Positions 1 through 6,722 of a stretch of DNA of 6,722 bases are shown here, one piece after another. The notes below the pieces were generated by a model. The model made no database searches, was not told the DNA's origin, and saw nothing but the letters and a program-made list of their open reading frames with translations. This DNA is from an uncultured Acidimicrobium sp. (lineage in GTDB: Bacteria > Actinomycetota > Acidimicrobiia > Acidimicrobiales > Ilumatobacteraceae). Made by a program: the position numbers and the translations under genes. The stretch is from the NCBI GenBank assembly GCA_903850275.1, contig CAINLH010000281.1, positions 1 through 6,722 on the forward strand, in the 5' to 3' direction. Position 1 is the first letter of the stretch. Each line of letters starts with the position of its first letter.

Positions 1-1668
1 AACAACCTCAGCAACACCATCAGTGGCAAGTTGGCCGACGGAACAGAGTTCACCACGACGGGTGCAGTCACCTTGTCCGATGCAGACGAACAACTGCTGA
101 AGCAACAAGGAGTCGACTATGGCTTCTCCACGCCAACAGGCAACTTCTTCACGAACTTGATTCCCATCCTGTTGCCGTTCTTTTTGATCATGGGCTTTTT
201 TATCTGGATGCAACGCCGTGCAATGGGCCAGGCCGGCAACATCATGTCAATCGGTCGCAGCCGCGCAAAAAACTACAACGCCGATAATCCAAGCACCACG
301 TTCGCCGACGTCGCCGGATACGAAGGTGTAAAACAAGAAATCAAAGAAGTCGTCGACTTCCTTCGGATGCCAGAACGCTTCAAAGAAATCGGCGCCAGGG
401 TGCCAAAAGGAATTCTGCTGGTGGGCCCTCCCGGCACCGGAAAGACACTGTTTGCCCGTGCGGTTGCAGGCGAAGCCGGTGTTGGCTTTTTGTCGGTAAC
501 TGGTTCCGACTTCATGGAAATGTTTGTCGGGGTCGGCGCAAGCCGTGTTCGCGACCTCTTCCAACAGGCAGCAAAAATGGGACGCGCGATTATCTTCATT
601 GATGAAATCGACTCAATCGGTCGCAAGCGTGGCGCTGGGCTTGGTGGCGGTCACGACGAGCGCGAACAAACGCTCAACCAATTGTTGGCTGAAATGGATG
701 GCTTCGAAACAACAGAGGGAATTGTTGTTCTTGCAGCAACCAACCGCCCCGATATTTTGGACGCCGCACTTCTCCGACCAGGACGCTTCGATCGCCAGAT
801 CATTGTTCCGTTACCAGAAGCCGACGAGCGCCTTGCAATCTTGAAGGTGCATTCCACCGGCAAGCGCATGGGACAAGACGTCGATCTCGACACCATGGCC
901 CGTGCAACGCCAGGCATGAGCGGCGCCGACTTGGCCAACCTCGTCAACGAAGCAGCGCTGTTCGCTGTTCGTCGCGGTTCGACACACATCGAGCGAATCG
1001 ACTTTGAAAATGCGCGCGACCGAGTGGTTCTTGGTGCACGTCGCGAAAGCCTCGTGCTCAATGCAGAAGAAAAGCGTGCTACCGCATATCACGAAGGCGG
1101 ACATGCCGTACTCGCAACTGTCTTGCCACACAGCGACCCACTGCACAAAGTGACCATTTTGCCTCGCGGCATGGCGCTCGGTGTTACTTGGTCGCTCCCC
1201 GAAGAGCGTCACACATACTCACGCGAGTACTTCCAAGATGTCATCTGCAAAGCAATGGGTGGCCGCGTTGCCGAAATGATGGTCTTCGGAAACCTCAACA
1301 GTGGTGCAGCAAACGATCTCGAACAGGCCACAAGCATCGCCCGAAGAATGGTTCGCGAATGGGGCATGAGCGAAGCAGTCGGCCCGATGGCATTTGCTGG
1401 CCAGCAACAAGTCTTCCTCGGTGAAGATTTAATGACCAGCGGACGCGAATACTCCGACGAGATGGCCCGCACGATTGACAATGAAATCGGACGCATCCTT
1501 CGCGAGCAAGAAGAGCGTGCACGTGTCACGCTCGAAAAGCACCGTGTGGGTCTCGATCTTGTTGCTCAGGCGCTGCTCGAACAAGAAACTATCGACGCCG
1601 CACTCGTCTCTCGTCTGATTCAGCAGGGCCTCGGCGAACCTTCCCGCCAAACAACGCCAAACAATTAG
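1..1668 (+). CDS. ftsH: ATP-dependent zinc metalloprotease FtsH (5'-partial)
   Basis: FtsH is a membrane-anchored hexameric AAA+ protease that unfolds and degrades misfolded membrane proteins and some regulatory proteins at the cytoplasmic face. Residues are numbered from base 1. Residues 1-50 are the end of the extracytoplasmic domain and about 52-70 the second membrane helix. The AAA+ module follows: Walker A GPPGTGKT (142-149), pore loop FVG (175-177), Walker B IIFIDE (197-202), and the second region of homology with arginine finger candidates R259 and R262. The M41 peptidase has zinc site HEGGH (364-368, catalytic E365) and third ligand D439. All key residues are intact. The reading frame is open from base 1 and the first membrane helix is missing, so the real start lies to the left. 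TTG at 31 is an in-frame candidate but would remove that helix. About 555 residues are visible against the usual 600-700. The gene ends in TAG, overlapping the stop of the convergent thioredoxin-like gene. Identity is certain; only the start is unknown. Confidence 0.97.
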   Translation, partial: NNLSNTISGKLADGTEFTTTGAVTLSDADEQLLKQQGVDYGFSTPTGNFFTNLIPILLPFFLIMGFFIWMQRRAMGQAGNIMSIGRSRAKNYNADNPSTTFADVAGYEGVKQEIKEVVDFLRMPERFKEIGARVPKGILLVGPPGTGKTLFARAVAGEAGVGFLSVTGSDFMEMFVGVGASRVRDLFQQAAKMGRAIIFIDEIDSIGRKRGAGLGGGHDEREQTLNQLLAEMDGFETTEGIVVLAATNRPDILDAALLRPGRFDRQIIVPLPEADERLAILKVHSTGKRMGQDVDLDTMARATPGMSGADLANLVNEAALFAVRRGSTHIERIDFENARDRVVLGARRESLVLNAEEKRATAYHEGGHAVLATVLPHSDPLHKVTILPRGMALGVTWSLPEERHTYSREYFQDVICKAMGGRVAEMMVFGNLNSGAANDLEQATSIARRMVREWGMSEAVGPMAFAGQQQVFLGEDLMTSGREYSDEMARTIDNEIGRILREQEERARVTLEKHRVGLDLVAQALLEQETIDAALVSRLIQQGLGEPSRQTTPNN

Positions 1669-2111
1669 TGGCAGTGCTCGTCGGCCGTCTTCTGGGCTAA
1701 GCCGTCACGAGCGCGAGCAAGTGCGGCCCACAAATCAGTTGCACTGACCGGGCCAAGAAAACTTGCATGCACAACACCTTGTGCATCGACCATGAGCACA
1801 GCAGGGACGGCATCAACTGAGTACTTCTCGTGCACGGCACGTTGTTCAGTGAATTCGGCAATGTGCACCGCCACCGATTTCGTTTCAAGCACTAAAACCT
1901 TCCGCTGAATGTCGGCACACGTGCTGCACGTGGCAGACGTAAATGCAACAACGAGCCACTCATGAGCGGGGTTGACGAAATCGTTTCGATCAACCTGCAT
2001 CGGCAGCGACGAGCCTCCCCCAGTTGGTGCCTGCGGAGCACGGCGACGCATGATCAAACTCGCTGCTACCGCAACCACCAAGACAGCGCCAACAATGATT
2101 AAACGAATCAT
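1665..2111 (-). CDS. Membrane-anchored thioredoxin-fold protein (CSTC active site)
   Basis: This is a 148-residue thioredoxin-like protein, likely a thiol-disulfide oxidoreductase or reductant at the membrane. Residues 4-20 are one hydrophobic helix, followed by an RRR cluster (22-24) and a Gly/Pro/Ser linker. The thioredoxin fold spans about 45-140: a strand ending in VVAFTSA leads into the redox motif C62-S-T-C65, and V102-P103 sits where the fold has its cis-proline, followed by a VLMVDAQG strand typical of the family. The tail ends DEHCH with a third cysteine, C147. The linker CSTC replaces the classical CGPC, so redox potential may differ. The ATG start overlaps the TGA stop of the preceding repeat-protein gene (ATGA), implying translational coupling; the ribosome site is weak (GGATGTGAG just upstream). 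The TAA stop overlaps the ftsH stop. The fold is well supported. Substrate and sidedness are not: the arginines after the helix weakly favour a cytoplasmic domain, whereas the neighbours suggest an extracytoplasmic one. Confidence 0.88.
   Translation of the reverse strand: MIRLIIVGAVLVVAVAASLIMRRRAPQAPTGGGSSLPMQVDRNDFVNPAHEWLVVAFTSATCSTCADIQRKVLVLETKSVAVHIAEFTEQRAVHEKYSVDAVPAVLMVDAQGVVHASFLGPVSATDLWAALARARDGLAQKTADEHCH
1676..1712. terminator. Possible hairpin at the ftsH / thioredoxin 3' junction
   Basis: An inverted repeat pairs GCTCGTCGGC (1676-1685) with GCCG (1701-1704) and ACGAGC (1707-1712): ten base pairs with a two-base bulge and a 15-base loop. It starts eight bases after the ftsH stop and lies within the last codons of the thioredoxin-like gene. 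There is no T-tract on either strand, so it is not a classical intrinsic terminator. It could limit ftsH readthrough or protect its 3' end, or it could be chance in GC-rich coding DNA. Confidence 0.3.
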
Positions 2112-3601
2112 TTACTCACATCCGGTGAAGGGAGATGCGGAAGTGCAAGCACCGCCGCCCGACCGACAAGGTCGTTGCCCCTCGATAACAGCCGCTGAAC
2201 AACTACCTGCACCGTGGATTGAATCACTATTTCAGACTGTGGCAATCCTGCAGGAACAGCGACGACGACAACGCCGCTTGCGGGCACTGCAATGGACTCC
2301 AAACCGCTGAGCGCAACTGTTCCGGCCGGACCTACTTGCGAAACGGTTACAAACCCTTCAACTGGAGTTGCGTTAAGAACGACGAGCGAATCAGCCAAGC
2401 CCGCAGAGACACCACTTGGCGCACTCCAAACGGTTGACGCCGCGCCTGTTGGTGCGCCAAGCAATACAGAGGTACCAACACTGTTACCAATACGACGATT
2501 GACAACTTGCTCAACCACAACCCCACCCTCATCGACGAGGTCGTTTGTGGAAATCACAATTCCGTAATAGCCGGCCGGCAGACCAGGAATATTGGCGGTG
2601 TTCAGGAGCGTCACACGACCAGCAGGCGCAGTGACGACCGCTGGCTCAAGACTATTTGCCGAGTCGGAGCCGTTGATAAAGACAACGCTGAGCGAACGGT
2701 CGATCTTCGTTGGGTTATAGATAACGAGTTGTTCGCTATTGCCATCAACTTTCTCGCCATCAGGGAACGACCACTGAGTACTGAGGGCAGACGCACCCAG
2801 GCTCATCGAGTAGCCCAGACGTCCCTGACCCAAATAATGCTGCGAACGACCAGCAATCAACATGCCCGACGAAGCCCGAACCGAAACAGCCAAGACAGGT
2901 TCATTCCGAGCACCCTGCTCGTCCATCGACAACGTGATCACCGACTGCGGCGGAATGACGAAGCCCTGCAAGTTTGCAGGAGTGCGTTCGGTTTCGCTCG
3001 TAACAAATGAAATGTCAACAACAGTCGCATCGCTGAACGGGTTCGTTAGCACGATCTGTTCAATGCTGTCTGCACCAGTGAATCCATCCGCGAAATACCA
3101 CTCGGCGGACGGCCGGTTTGCACACAACGTCACAACAGATCCCGCGGGATGACTAATCAGTTGTTCGACTGTGCCGACCGAGCCGAGAATCTCTACAAGG
3201 GCACTGACAAACGTTGAGGAGATTCCGCCGCGCGCATCGACGAGAGTTTTCGATCGTGCAGGAACTGATACCGAACTCGATACAGGGGCCTGCCCGCTGC
3301 TCAGCAACGTCACCGTCGCAGTGATCTCCGCATCCGATGGATTAGCAATAGCAATCGCCGAGTTGATGCCGTCATCATTTCCTGGAACGCCAGGACAGAA
3401 CCAACTTGTAGCAAGCATGTCGGCTGAAGAAACCAGAGGCATTGCAACTTCTTGAGTTTTCTCTTCGGCTACATCTATGGGTGCAATCGTCGATCGACCA
3501 TCAACAAAAATTAAGGCGAGAACTGCGGAAACAGCGGCAACCAACAAAATCAATTGGCGCAAGGTCATGTGCGACACCCAGGAAGGTCGTTGGCGAGTCA
3601 C
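2108..3601 (-). CDS. Membrane-anchored extracytoplasmic four-repeat protein, DUF5719-like
   Basis: This is a 497-residue protein of unknown biochemical function. The N-terminus is basic (R3, R5, R15), followed by a hydrophobic segment at about 17-33, so it is an anchor or uncleaved signal with the rest outside. The remainder is four degenerate modules of about 100-115 residues. Each opens with a tryptophan (W67, W168, W277, W392), has an Asn-Pro or Asn-Ala turn 18-20 residues later and a proline at +47 to +49, and alternates hydrophobic and polar residues as in beta sandwiches. C69 and C160 are the only cysteines and could form a disulfide across module 1. The start is GTG, overlapping the stop of the upstream glycosyltransferase (GTGA), with GAGGA six bases ahead. 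An ATG at codon 12 is possible but has a poorer ribosome site. From memory, actinobacterial proteins beside similar glycosyltransferases are annotated DUF5719; that name rests on context and was not searched. A role as partner of the glycosyltransferase is inferred. Confidence 0.85.
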   Translation of the reverse strand: MTRQRPSWVSHMTLRQLILLVAAVSAVLALIFVDGRSTIAPIDVAEEKTQEVAMPLVSSADMLATSWFCPGVPGNDDGINSAIAIANPSDAEITATVTLLSSGQAPVSSSVSVPARSKTLVDARGGISSTFVSALVEILGSVGTVEQLISHPAGSVVTLCANRPSAEWYFADGFTGADSIEQIVLTNPFSDATVVDISFVTSETERTPANLQGFVIPPQSVITLSMDEQGARNEPVLAVSVRASSGMLIAGRSQHYLGQGRLGYSMSLGASALSTQWSFPDGEKVDGNSEQLVIYNPTKIDRSLSVVFINGSDSANSLEPAVVTAPAGRVTLLNTANIPGLPAGYYGIVISTNDLVDEGGVVVEQVVNRRIGNSVGTSVLLGAPTGAASTVWSAPSGVSAGLADSLVVLNATPVEGFVTVSQVGPAGTVALSGLESIAVPASGVVVVAVPAGLPQSEIVIQSTVQVVVQRLLSRGNDLVGRAAVLALPHLPSPDVSK

Positions 3602-6600
3602 TTTTGGTCCTCTGTTTCCTCATGGAAGACGATCTCGCCCAACCGAGTAGATGCAATGCGGCGCTTAAATCTTCCCAAGTCAAACAATGCAATCACGACA
3701 ACAGCCCACAACAGCGCCTGAAATGCAACAAGCACAAAATGTAAAAGCGGTGTGTCAAACGTAAGTCGTGCAACACCTTCAATCGGTAAATCAAAAGCCG
3801 AGGTGCCACCGAAAGCAACGCGAGCTTTCACTTTGACTCCCTGGATATCCAACGCAAGACCATCATCAAATGGAACCGCTGCGTGAACCGTACCTACACC
3901 GATCTGCGAAGGAACACTTTCAACGTCTCCGCTTCGAGCCAACGGAGCAACGCTTGCGAGTTGGCTTGAGAGCAGCACTTCCGAACCAGCCTGCTCACTG
4001 ACGAGCGAAGTGTTTTCATCGATAACGGCCAACGATGGAATGTAAGCAACGTTTTCAAATATCACCAGATCATTCGCTGTGTACACCCTGCGAAAATCGA
4101 GTTGCGCAGACAAGCTTGCAAGCAAACCATCTGGCGCAGGTAGCGGTCGCTCAACCGTTGATGCACCACCGTCAACAATTGGCACAACGATGTATCGAAT
4201 TGCCAATGGTGCAAGCAACCTGCCTGCGCGCACTGTCTGATCGGCAATAACTGCGCTAAAAGCGGAACTAACTGACTCATCGAGCGAACTTGAGATTGGC
4301 ATCCAGTGGTCGCGGAGCGTCAACTCGCCGTCATCGGACACCGCAAATGCAACTGCATCGTTGATTGATTTTCCTGCCATTGGCAGCACTTCGCTTCGCC
4401 CAACGAATACGACGTTGTAATCACCGCTCTCTGGGTTCGTGGGCAATTGAGTGAGCAACTGCGACAATGTTGTTTCGGGTTGACCCCATCTGCCGTCTAC
4501 TACCCCAGTAATTGCTGGCACCATTCCAACGGTTGCCGCAATAAGTGAAAGCGCTCCGAGCGACCTCCATAACCCATTCGGACGTATCGCAGTTTCATCA
4601 AACATGATGTTTGCCAACGTCGCAGCACCCAGCGCCAAACCACACGCGATGATTGCAAGCATCAAACCGGTTTCTGGAAGTGAAAGATTTATAGTCCCCG
4701 AATCGTTAAGCACGAGTACTGCGCCAGTAAGTACCACCATCATCAGTGCTCGAGTGGACCACACCACCATTTGCGCGCGTGCAACCACGATCGAAATAAA
4801 CGTCGGTGCGTAAAGTCCAAGTACAAGTACACCGATAGCCCACAGCCCGCCATCGAGTCGAGAGAGATTCAACATTCCAACCTGCTTGGCGGCATCAGGA
4901 TGCTGACCAATGACTTTGTCCAACCAATCGGCGACAAAGAACTCTCCAGACCACGGCGAATGCAGCACAAATGCTCCAACAACACCGACCGACACAAGCC
5001 GAAAAACCCCAAATGCTGATGACGCAGCGACGCGGCTGATGGTGTCGGAGATAACCCAAACAATTCCCAGCCAAATTAAGACCAACGCAAAAGCAGGTGT
5101 AAATGATGTAACGACTGCAGTGAGCAAAACAGCGCCTGCGAGCAGCTTTGTAAGTGCCGCGCCGGAGGGACGCGCGCCTACTTTGACAAACATTCGGATC
5201 ATCCACGGCAATGCCGCATAACACAACAAGACGCCCCACCGCCCACCCTCAATAGCCACATATGGCAGCGGCGCAGCGGCGTAGGTTGCCATGCCAATCG
5301 CACGCGCGCGAACAGAAAAGAATCCTGCAGCAACGCTCCACATTCCCCAACAGCCCATCAGTAATGCGCCGATCACTGAATACGTCTGCAGTGCACCAAG
5401 GCGGCCCAGAAAACCAATTCCCGCCAGAGCCAACAATGCAATTCCCGTTGGGTTTGCACCCGCGTGACCAAAACCAGACTGCCACCATCCGCTCAAGTAC
5501 GACGACAACAATGCCGAAGGCGACTCGGTTGCGCCACGAAGAGGAAGGAACTCACCAACCGGTGCTATCCCGCTGGCGATCAAACCGCGACTGCCAAGAA
5601 CAATGAGCGCCACAGTCGCCAAAATGCCGATTACGACACCCTTCGTGTTGGACGTTTCGCCATCACGTTCAAGTGCAAGTGGATTTTGCGTAAATCGCAT
5701 TCTGCGCTTTCTGACGAAAGAAGAGAGTCGCGCACTACCCCGAATTTGTAATTCGTGTATTTCGCGAGGCGCAATGCGGCGATATGGACGAACCTGTGCG
5801 CGCCGCCGAATGATGTACGGGACATCGACTACCACGGCAAGTGCAGCCCGCATCGCGATCAACGAAGCACGCAGCCCACCGCCAAAAATACTGACAACAG
5901 TTTGGATGAGTGTGGCAATAAGCAACTGCACGAGCACAAATGGCAATTGAAATCTGCCGGACAGTGTGGCGATCGTTCGCACGCGATGACGTGCTTCAAG
6001 GGCAACACGCGAAGGCTCGTTTGTTCGACTGTCGAAACTGTTGAGGTGACGTGCTTTTGCTGCGGGAACGATTACGACACGAGCGCCGCTGAGGTGAACA
6101 CGCCAACACAAATCAATGTCCTCACCGAAGAACCGAATGTCTGGAGCAAAACCCCCAATTTCTCGAAACAAGTCGGCGCGTACAAGCAAGCAGGCCGAAT
6201 GAAGTGCAAACACGTCGCGAACCGCATCGTGTTGCTCTTGATCTTTTTCGCCAACATCCGCGATCGAACTGACCTCACCAATTCGGTCGACACCAAAGCC
6301 CACGCTTTGCACAATGGTCGGGTCGTCCCACATCACCAACTTGGGGCCAACGATGCCGGCATTGGATCGAAACATTTCCTCCATCAGCCTGCTCACGGCA
6401 TCCGGCTCCAAGGCAACATCGTCGTGCAGTAAGCAAAAGAACCCACCGTCGCCCTCCACAAGACGACCAATCTCGTTCATCAATGGCCCGTATCCCGGGT
6501 TTCCGTCCACCGTTCGAATGATCGCATCGGGCAACTGCTTGCGAATCTCCTCGGCCGTCTGCGAGCCAGAGGTAACGAAGAACAGCGTCTGCAGGTTGGG

Positions 6601-6722
6601 GTAATCCTGTTGAGCCAGGGCCTGCAGCGTCTCTGCAAACCACGCACCGGGCTCGTGCACCACCACCGCCGCCACCACGGGTGGGGCAATCTGGGTCGTG
6701 GCCGACCCGCGCGAAACTGTTG
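3598..6722 (-). CDS. Giant membrane glycosyltransferase: GT2 domain fused to multi-pass membrane and extracytoplasmic domains (5' end open)
   Basis: Residues are numbered from the GTG at 6678. Residues 1-240 are a cytoplasmic GT-A fold of family GT2, which transfers sugars from nucleotide-sugar donors: first strand VVAAVVVHEP, donor/metal motif HDD (85-87), and the catalytic-base region GEDIDLCWR (185-193). Two membrane segments (about 245-266, 270-290), a very basic cytoplasmic loop (291-345), and roughly ten more membrane segments between 347 and 727 follow. An extracytoplasmic domain (about 728-978), a last helix (979-1000) and a basic cytoplasmic tail complete it. The substrate is unknown; envelope polysaccharide or glycolipid assembly is inferred. 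The motif YLSGWWQSGFGHAG (395-408) and a late RYIVVP/VYTANDLVIFEN pattern recall GT-C-type membrane transferases. The frame stays open to the right edge with no further ATG, GTG or TTG, and no ribosome site precedes 6678, so the true start probably lies outside. The gene heads a translationally coupled set with the repeat protein and the thioredoxin. Confidence 0.92.
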   Translation of the reverse strand, partial: TVSRGSATTQIAPPVVAAVVVHEPGAWFAETLQALAQQDYPNLQTLFFVTSGSQTAEEIRKQLPDAIIRTVDGNPGYGPLMNEIGRLVEGDGGFFCLLHDDVALEPDAVSRLMEEMFRSNAGIVGPKLVMWDDPTIVQSVGFGVDRIGEVSSIADVGEKDQEQHDAVRDVFALHSACLLVRADLFREIGGFAPDIRFFGEDIDLCWRVHLSGARVVIVPAAKARHLNSFDSRTNEPSRVALEARHRVRTIATLSGRFQLPFVLVQLLIATLIQTVVSIFGGGLRASLIAMRAALAVVVDVPYIIRRRAQVRPYRRIAPREIHELQIRGSARLSSFVRKRRMRFTQNPLALERDGETSNTKGVVIGILATVALIVLGSRGLIASGIAPVGEFLPLRGATESPSALLSSYLSGWWQSGFGHAGANPTGIALLALAGIGFLGRLGALQTYSVIGALLMGCWGMWSVAAGFFSVRARAIGMATYAAAPLPYVAIEGGRWGVLLCYAALPWMIRMFVKVGARPSGAALTKLLAGAVLLTAVVTSFTPAFALVLIWLGIVWVISDTISRVAASSAFGVFRLVSVGVVGAFVLHSPWSGEFFVADWLDKVIGQHPDAAKQVGMLNLSRLDGGLWAIGVLVLGLYAPTFISIVVARAQMVVWSTRALMMVVLTGAVLVLNDSGTINLSLPETGLMLAIIACGLALGAATLANIMFDETAIRPNGLWRSLGALSLIAATVGMVPAITGVVDGRWGQPETTLSQLLTQLPTNPESGDYNVVFVGRSEVLPMAGKSINDAVAFAVSDDGELTLRDHWMPISSSLDESVSSAFSAVIADQTVRAGRLLAPLAIRYIVVPIVDGGASTVERPLPAPDGLLASLSAQLDFRRVYTANDLVIFENVAYIPSLAVIDENTSLVSEQAGSEVLLSSQLASVAPLARSGDVESVPSQIGVGTVHAAVPFDDGLALDIQGVKVKARVAFGGTSAFDLPIEGVARLTFDTPLLHFVLVAFQALLWAVVVIALFDLGRFKRRIASTRLGEIVFHEETEDQK
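3608..3612 (-). promoter_or_regulatory. Ribosome binding site of the repeat-protein gene
   Basis: Read on the minus strand, GAGGA is followed by a six-base spacer (CCAAAA) and then GTG. It lies inside the last codons of the glycosyltransferase gene. It supports the GTG start at 3601 over the ATG at 3568, which has only a weak purine stretch upstream, and fits translational coupling through the GTGA overlap. Confidence 0.7.

Noticed and set aside
31..33. TTG as the true start of ftsH
   Set aside because: Starting here would remove the first membrane helix and part of the extracytoplasmic domain. The frame is open to base 1 with FtsH-like sequence, so the gene is simply cut by the window edge.
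651..1212. Minus-strand open frames opposite ftsH
   Set aside because: The plus strand here encodes highly conserved AAA+ and protease motifs. The antisense translations are Ser/Arg-rich and featureless.
1665..2111. Functional link between FtsH and the thioredoxin operon
   Set aside because: The genes are convergent, on opposite strands, and share only stop codons. Adjacency alone does not support a common pathway.
2507..3010. A 167-codon open frame on the plus strand
   Set aside because: It is antisense to the repeat protein, has an Arg/Asn/Thr-rich composition and no motif. The opposite strand shows regular protein repeats.
3566..3568. ATG at codon 12 as the start of the repeat protein
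   Set aside because: The GTG at 3601 has a well-spaced GAGGA and a stop/start overlap typical of coupled genes; the ATG has only a weak purine stretch upstream. It cannot be fully excluded.
5755..6432. A 225-codon open frame on the plus strand
   Set aside because: It lies antisense to the GT2 domain. Its translation is rich in Cys, His, Asn and Thr with no recognisable domain or membrane pattern, while the minus strand encodes clear catalytic motifs.
1..6722. A defence system, mobile element, CRISPR array or RNA gene
   Set aside because: Every base falls in one of four recognisable coding regions. No transposase, nuclease, direct-repeat array, tRNA-like or rRNA-like sequence was seen, so there is no basis for claiming a new system of that kind.

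Overview
The window is coding from end to end: four protein genes, with 4-base overlaps at all three junctions and no intergenic space. The first and last genes run off the window edges. No rRNA, tRNA, CRISPR array, insertion sequence or attachment site was seen.

Organism: probably an actinobacterium of moderate GC content (judged by eye, not counted). The pairing of a very large GT2-plus-membrane glycosyltransferase with a downstream anchored repeat protein is, from memory, an actinobacterial arrangement (the partner is often annotated as DUF5719). The GC looks lower than in Streptomyces or Mycobacterium, so an Acidimicrobiia-type lineage such as freshwater or marine Ilumatobacter relatives is plausible. 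This lineage call is inference, not a search result.

Layout: (1) bases 1-1668, plus strand: the 3' part of ftsH, the membrane-anchored AAA+ zinc protease, lacking only its extreme N-terminus. (2) bases 6722 down to 1665, minus strand: three genes read right to left. These are a giant membrane glycosyltransferase (GT2 domain, multi-pass membrane region, extracytoplasmic domain and final membrane helix); a membrane-anchored extracytoplasmic protein made of four degenerate repeats; and a small membrane-anchored thioredoxin-fold protein with a CSTC site. The glycosyltransferase stop overlaps the repeat protein start (GTGA), and the repeat protein stop overlaps the thioredoxin start (ATGA). The three are therefore probably one translationally coupled operon whose promoter lies beyond the right edge. 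The thioredoxin gene meets ftsH tail to tail, and their stop codons overlap.

How they may work together: the operon looks like a cell-envelope glycan assembly unit. The glycosyltransferase would make or transfer sugars at the membrane, the repeat protein would act as an extracytoplasmic partner or scaffold, and the thioredoxin-like protein might maintain the only cysteine pair of the repeat protein. FtsH is a general membrane quality-control protease and belongs to a separate transcription unit. No radically new system is evident. The least understood parts are the repeat protein, the membrane half of the glycosyltransferase, and the coupling of both to a thioredoxin.
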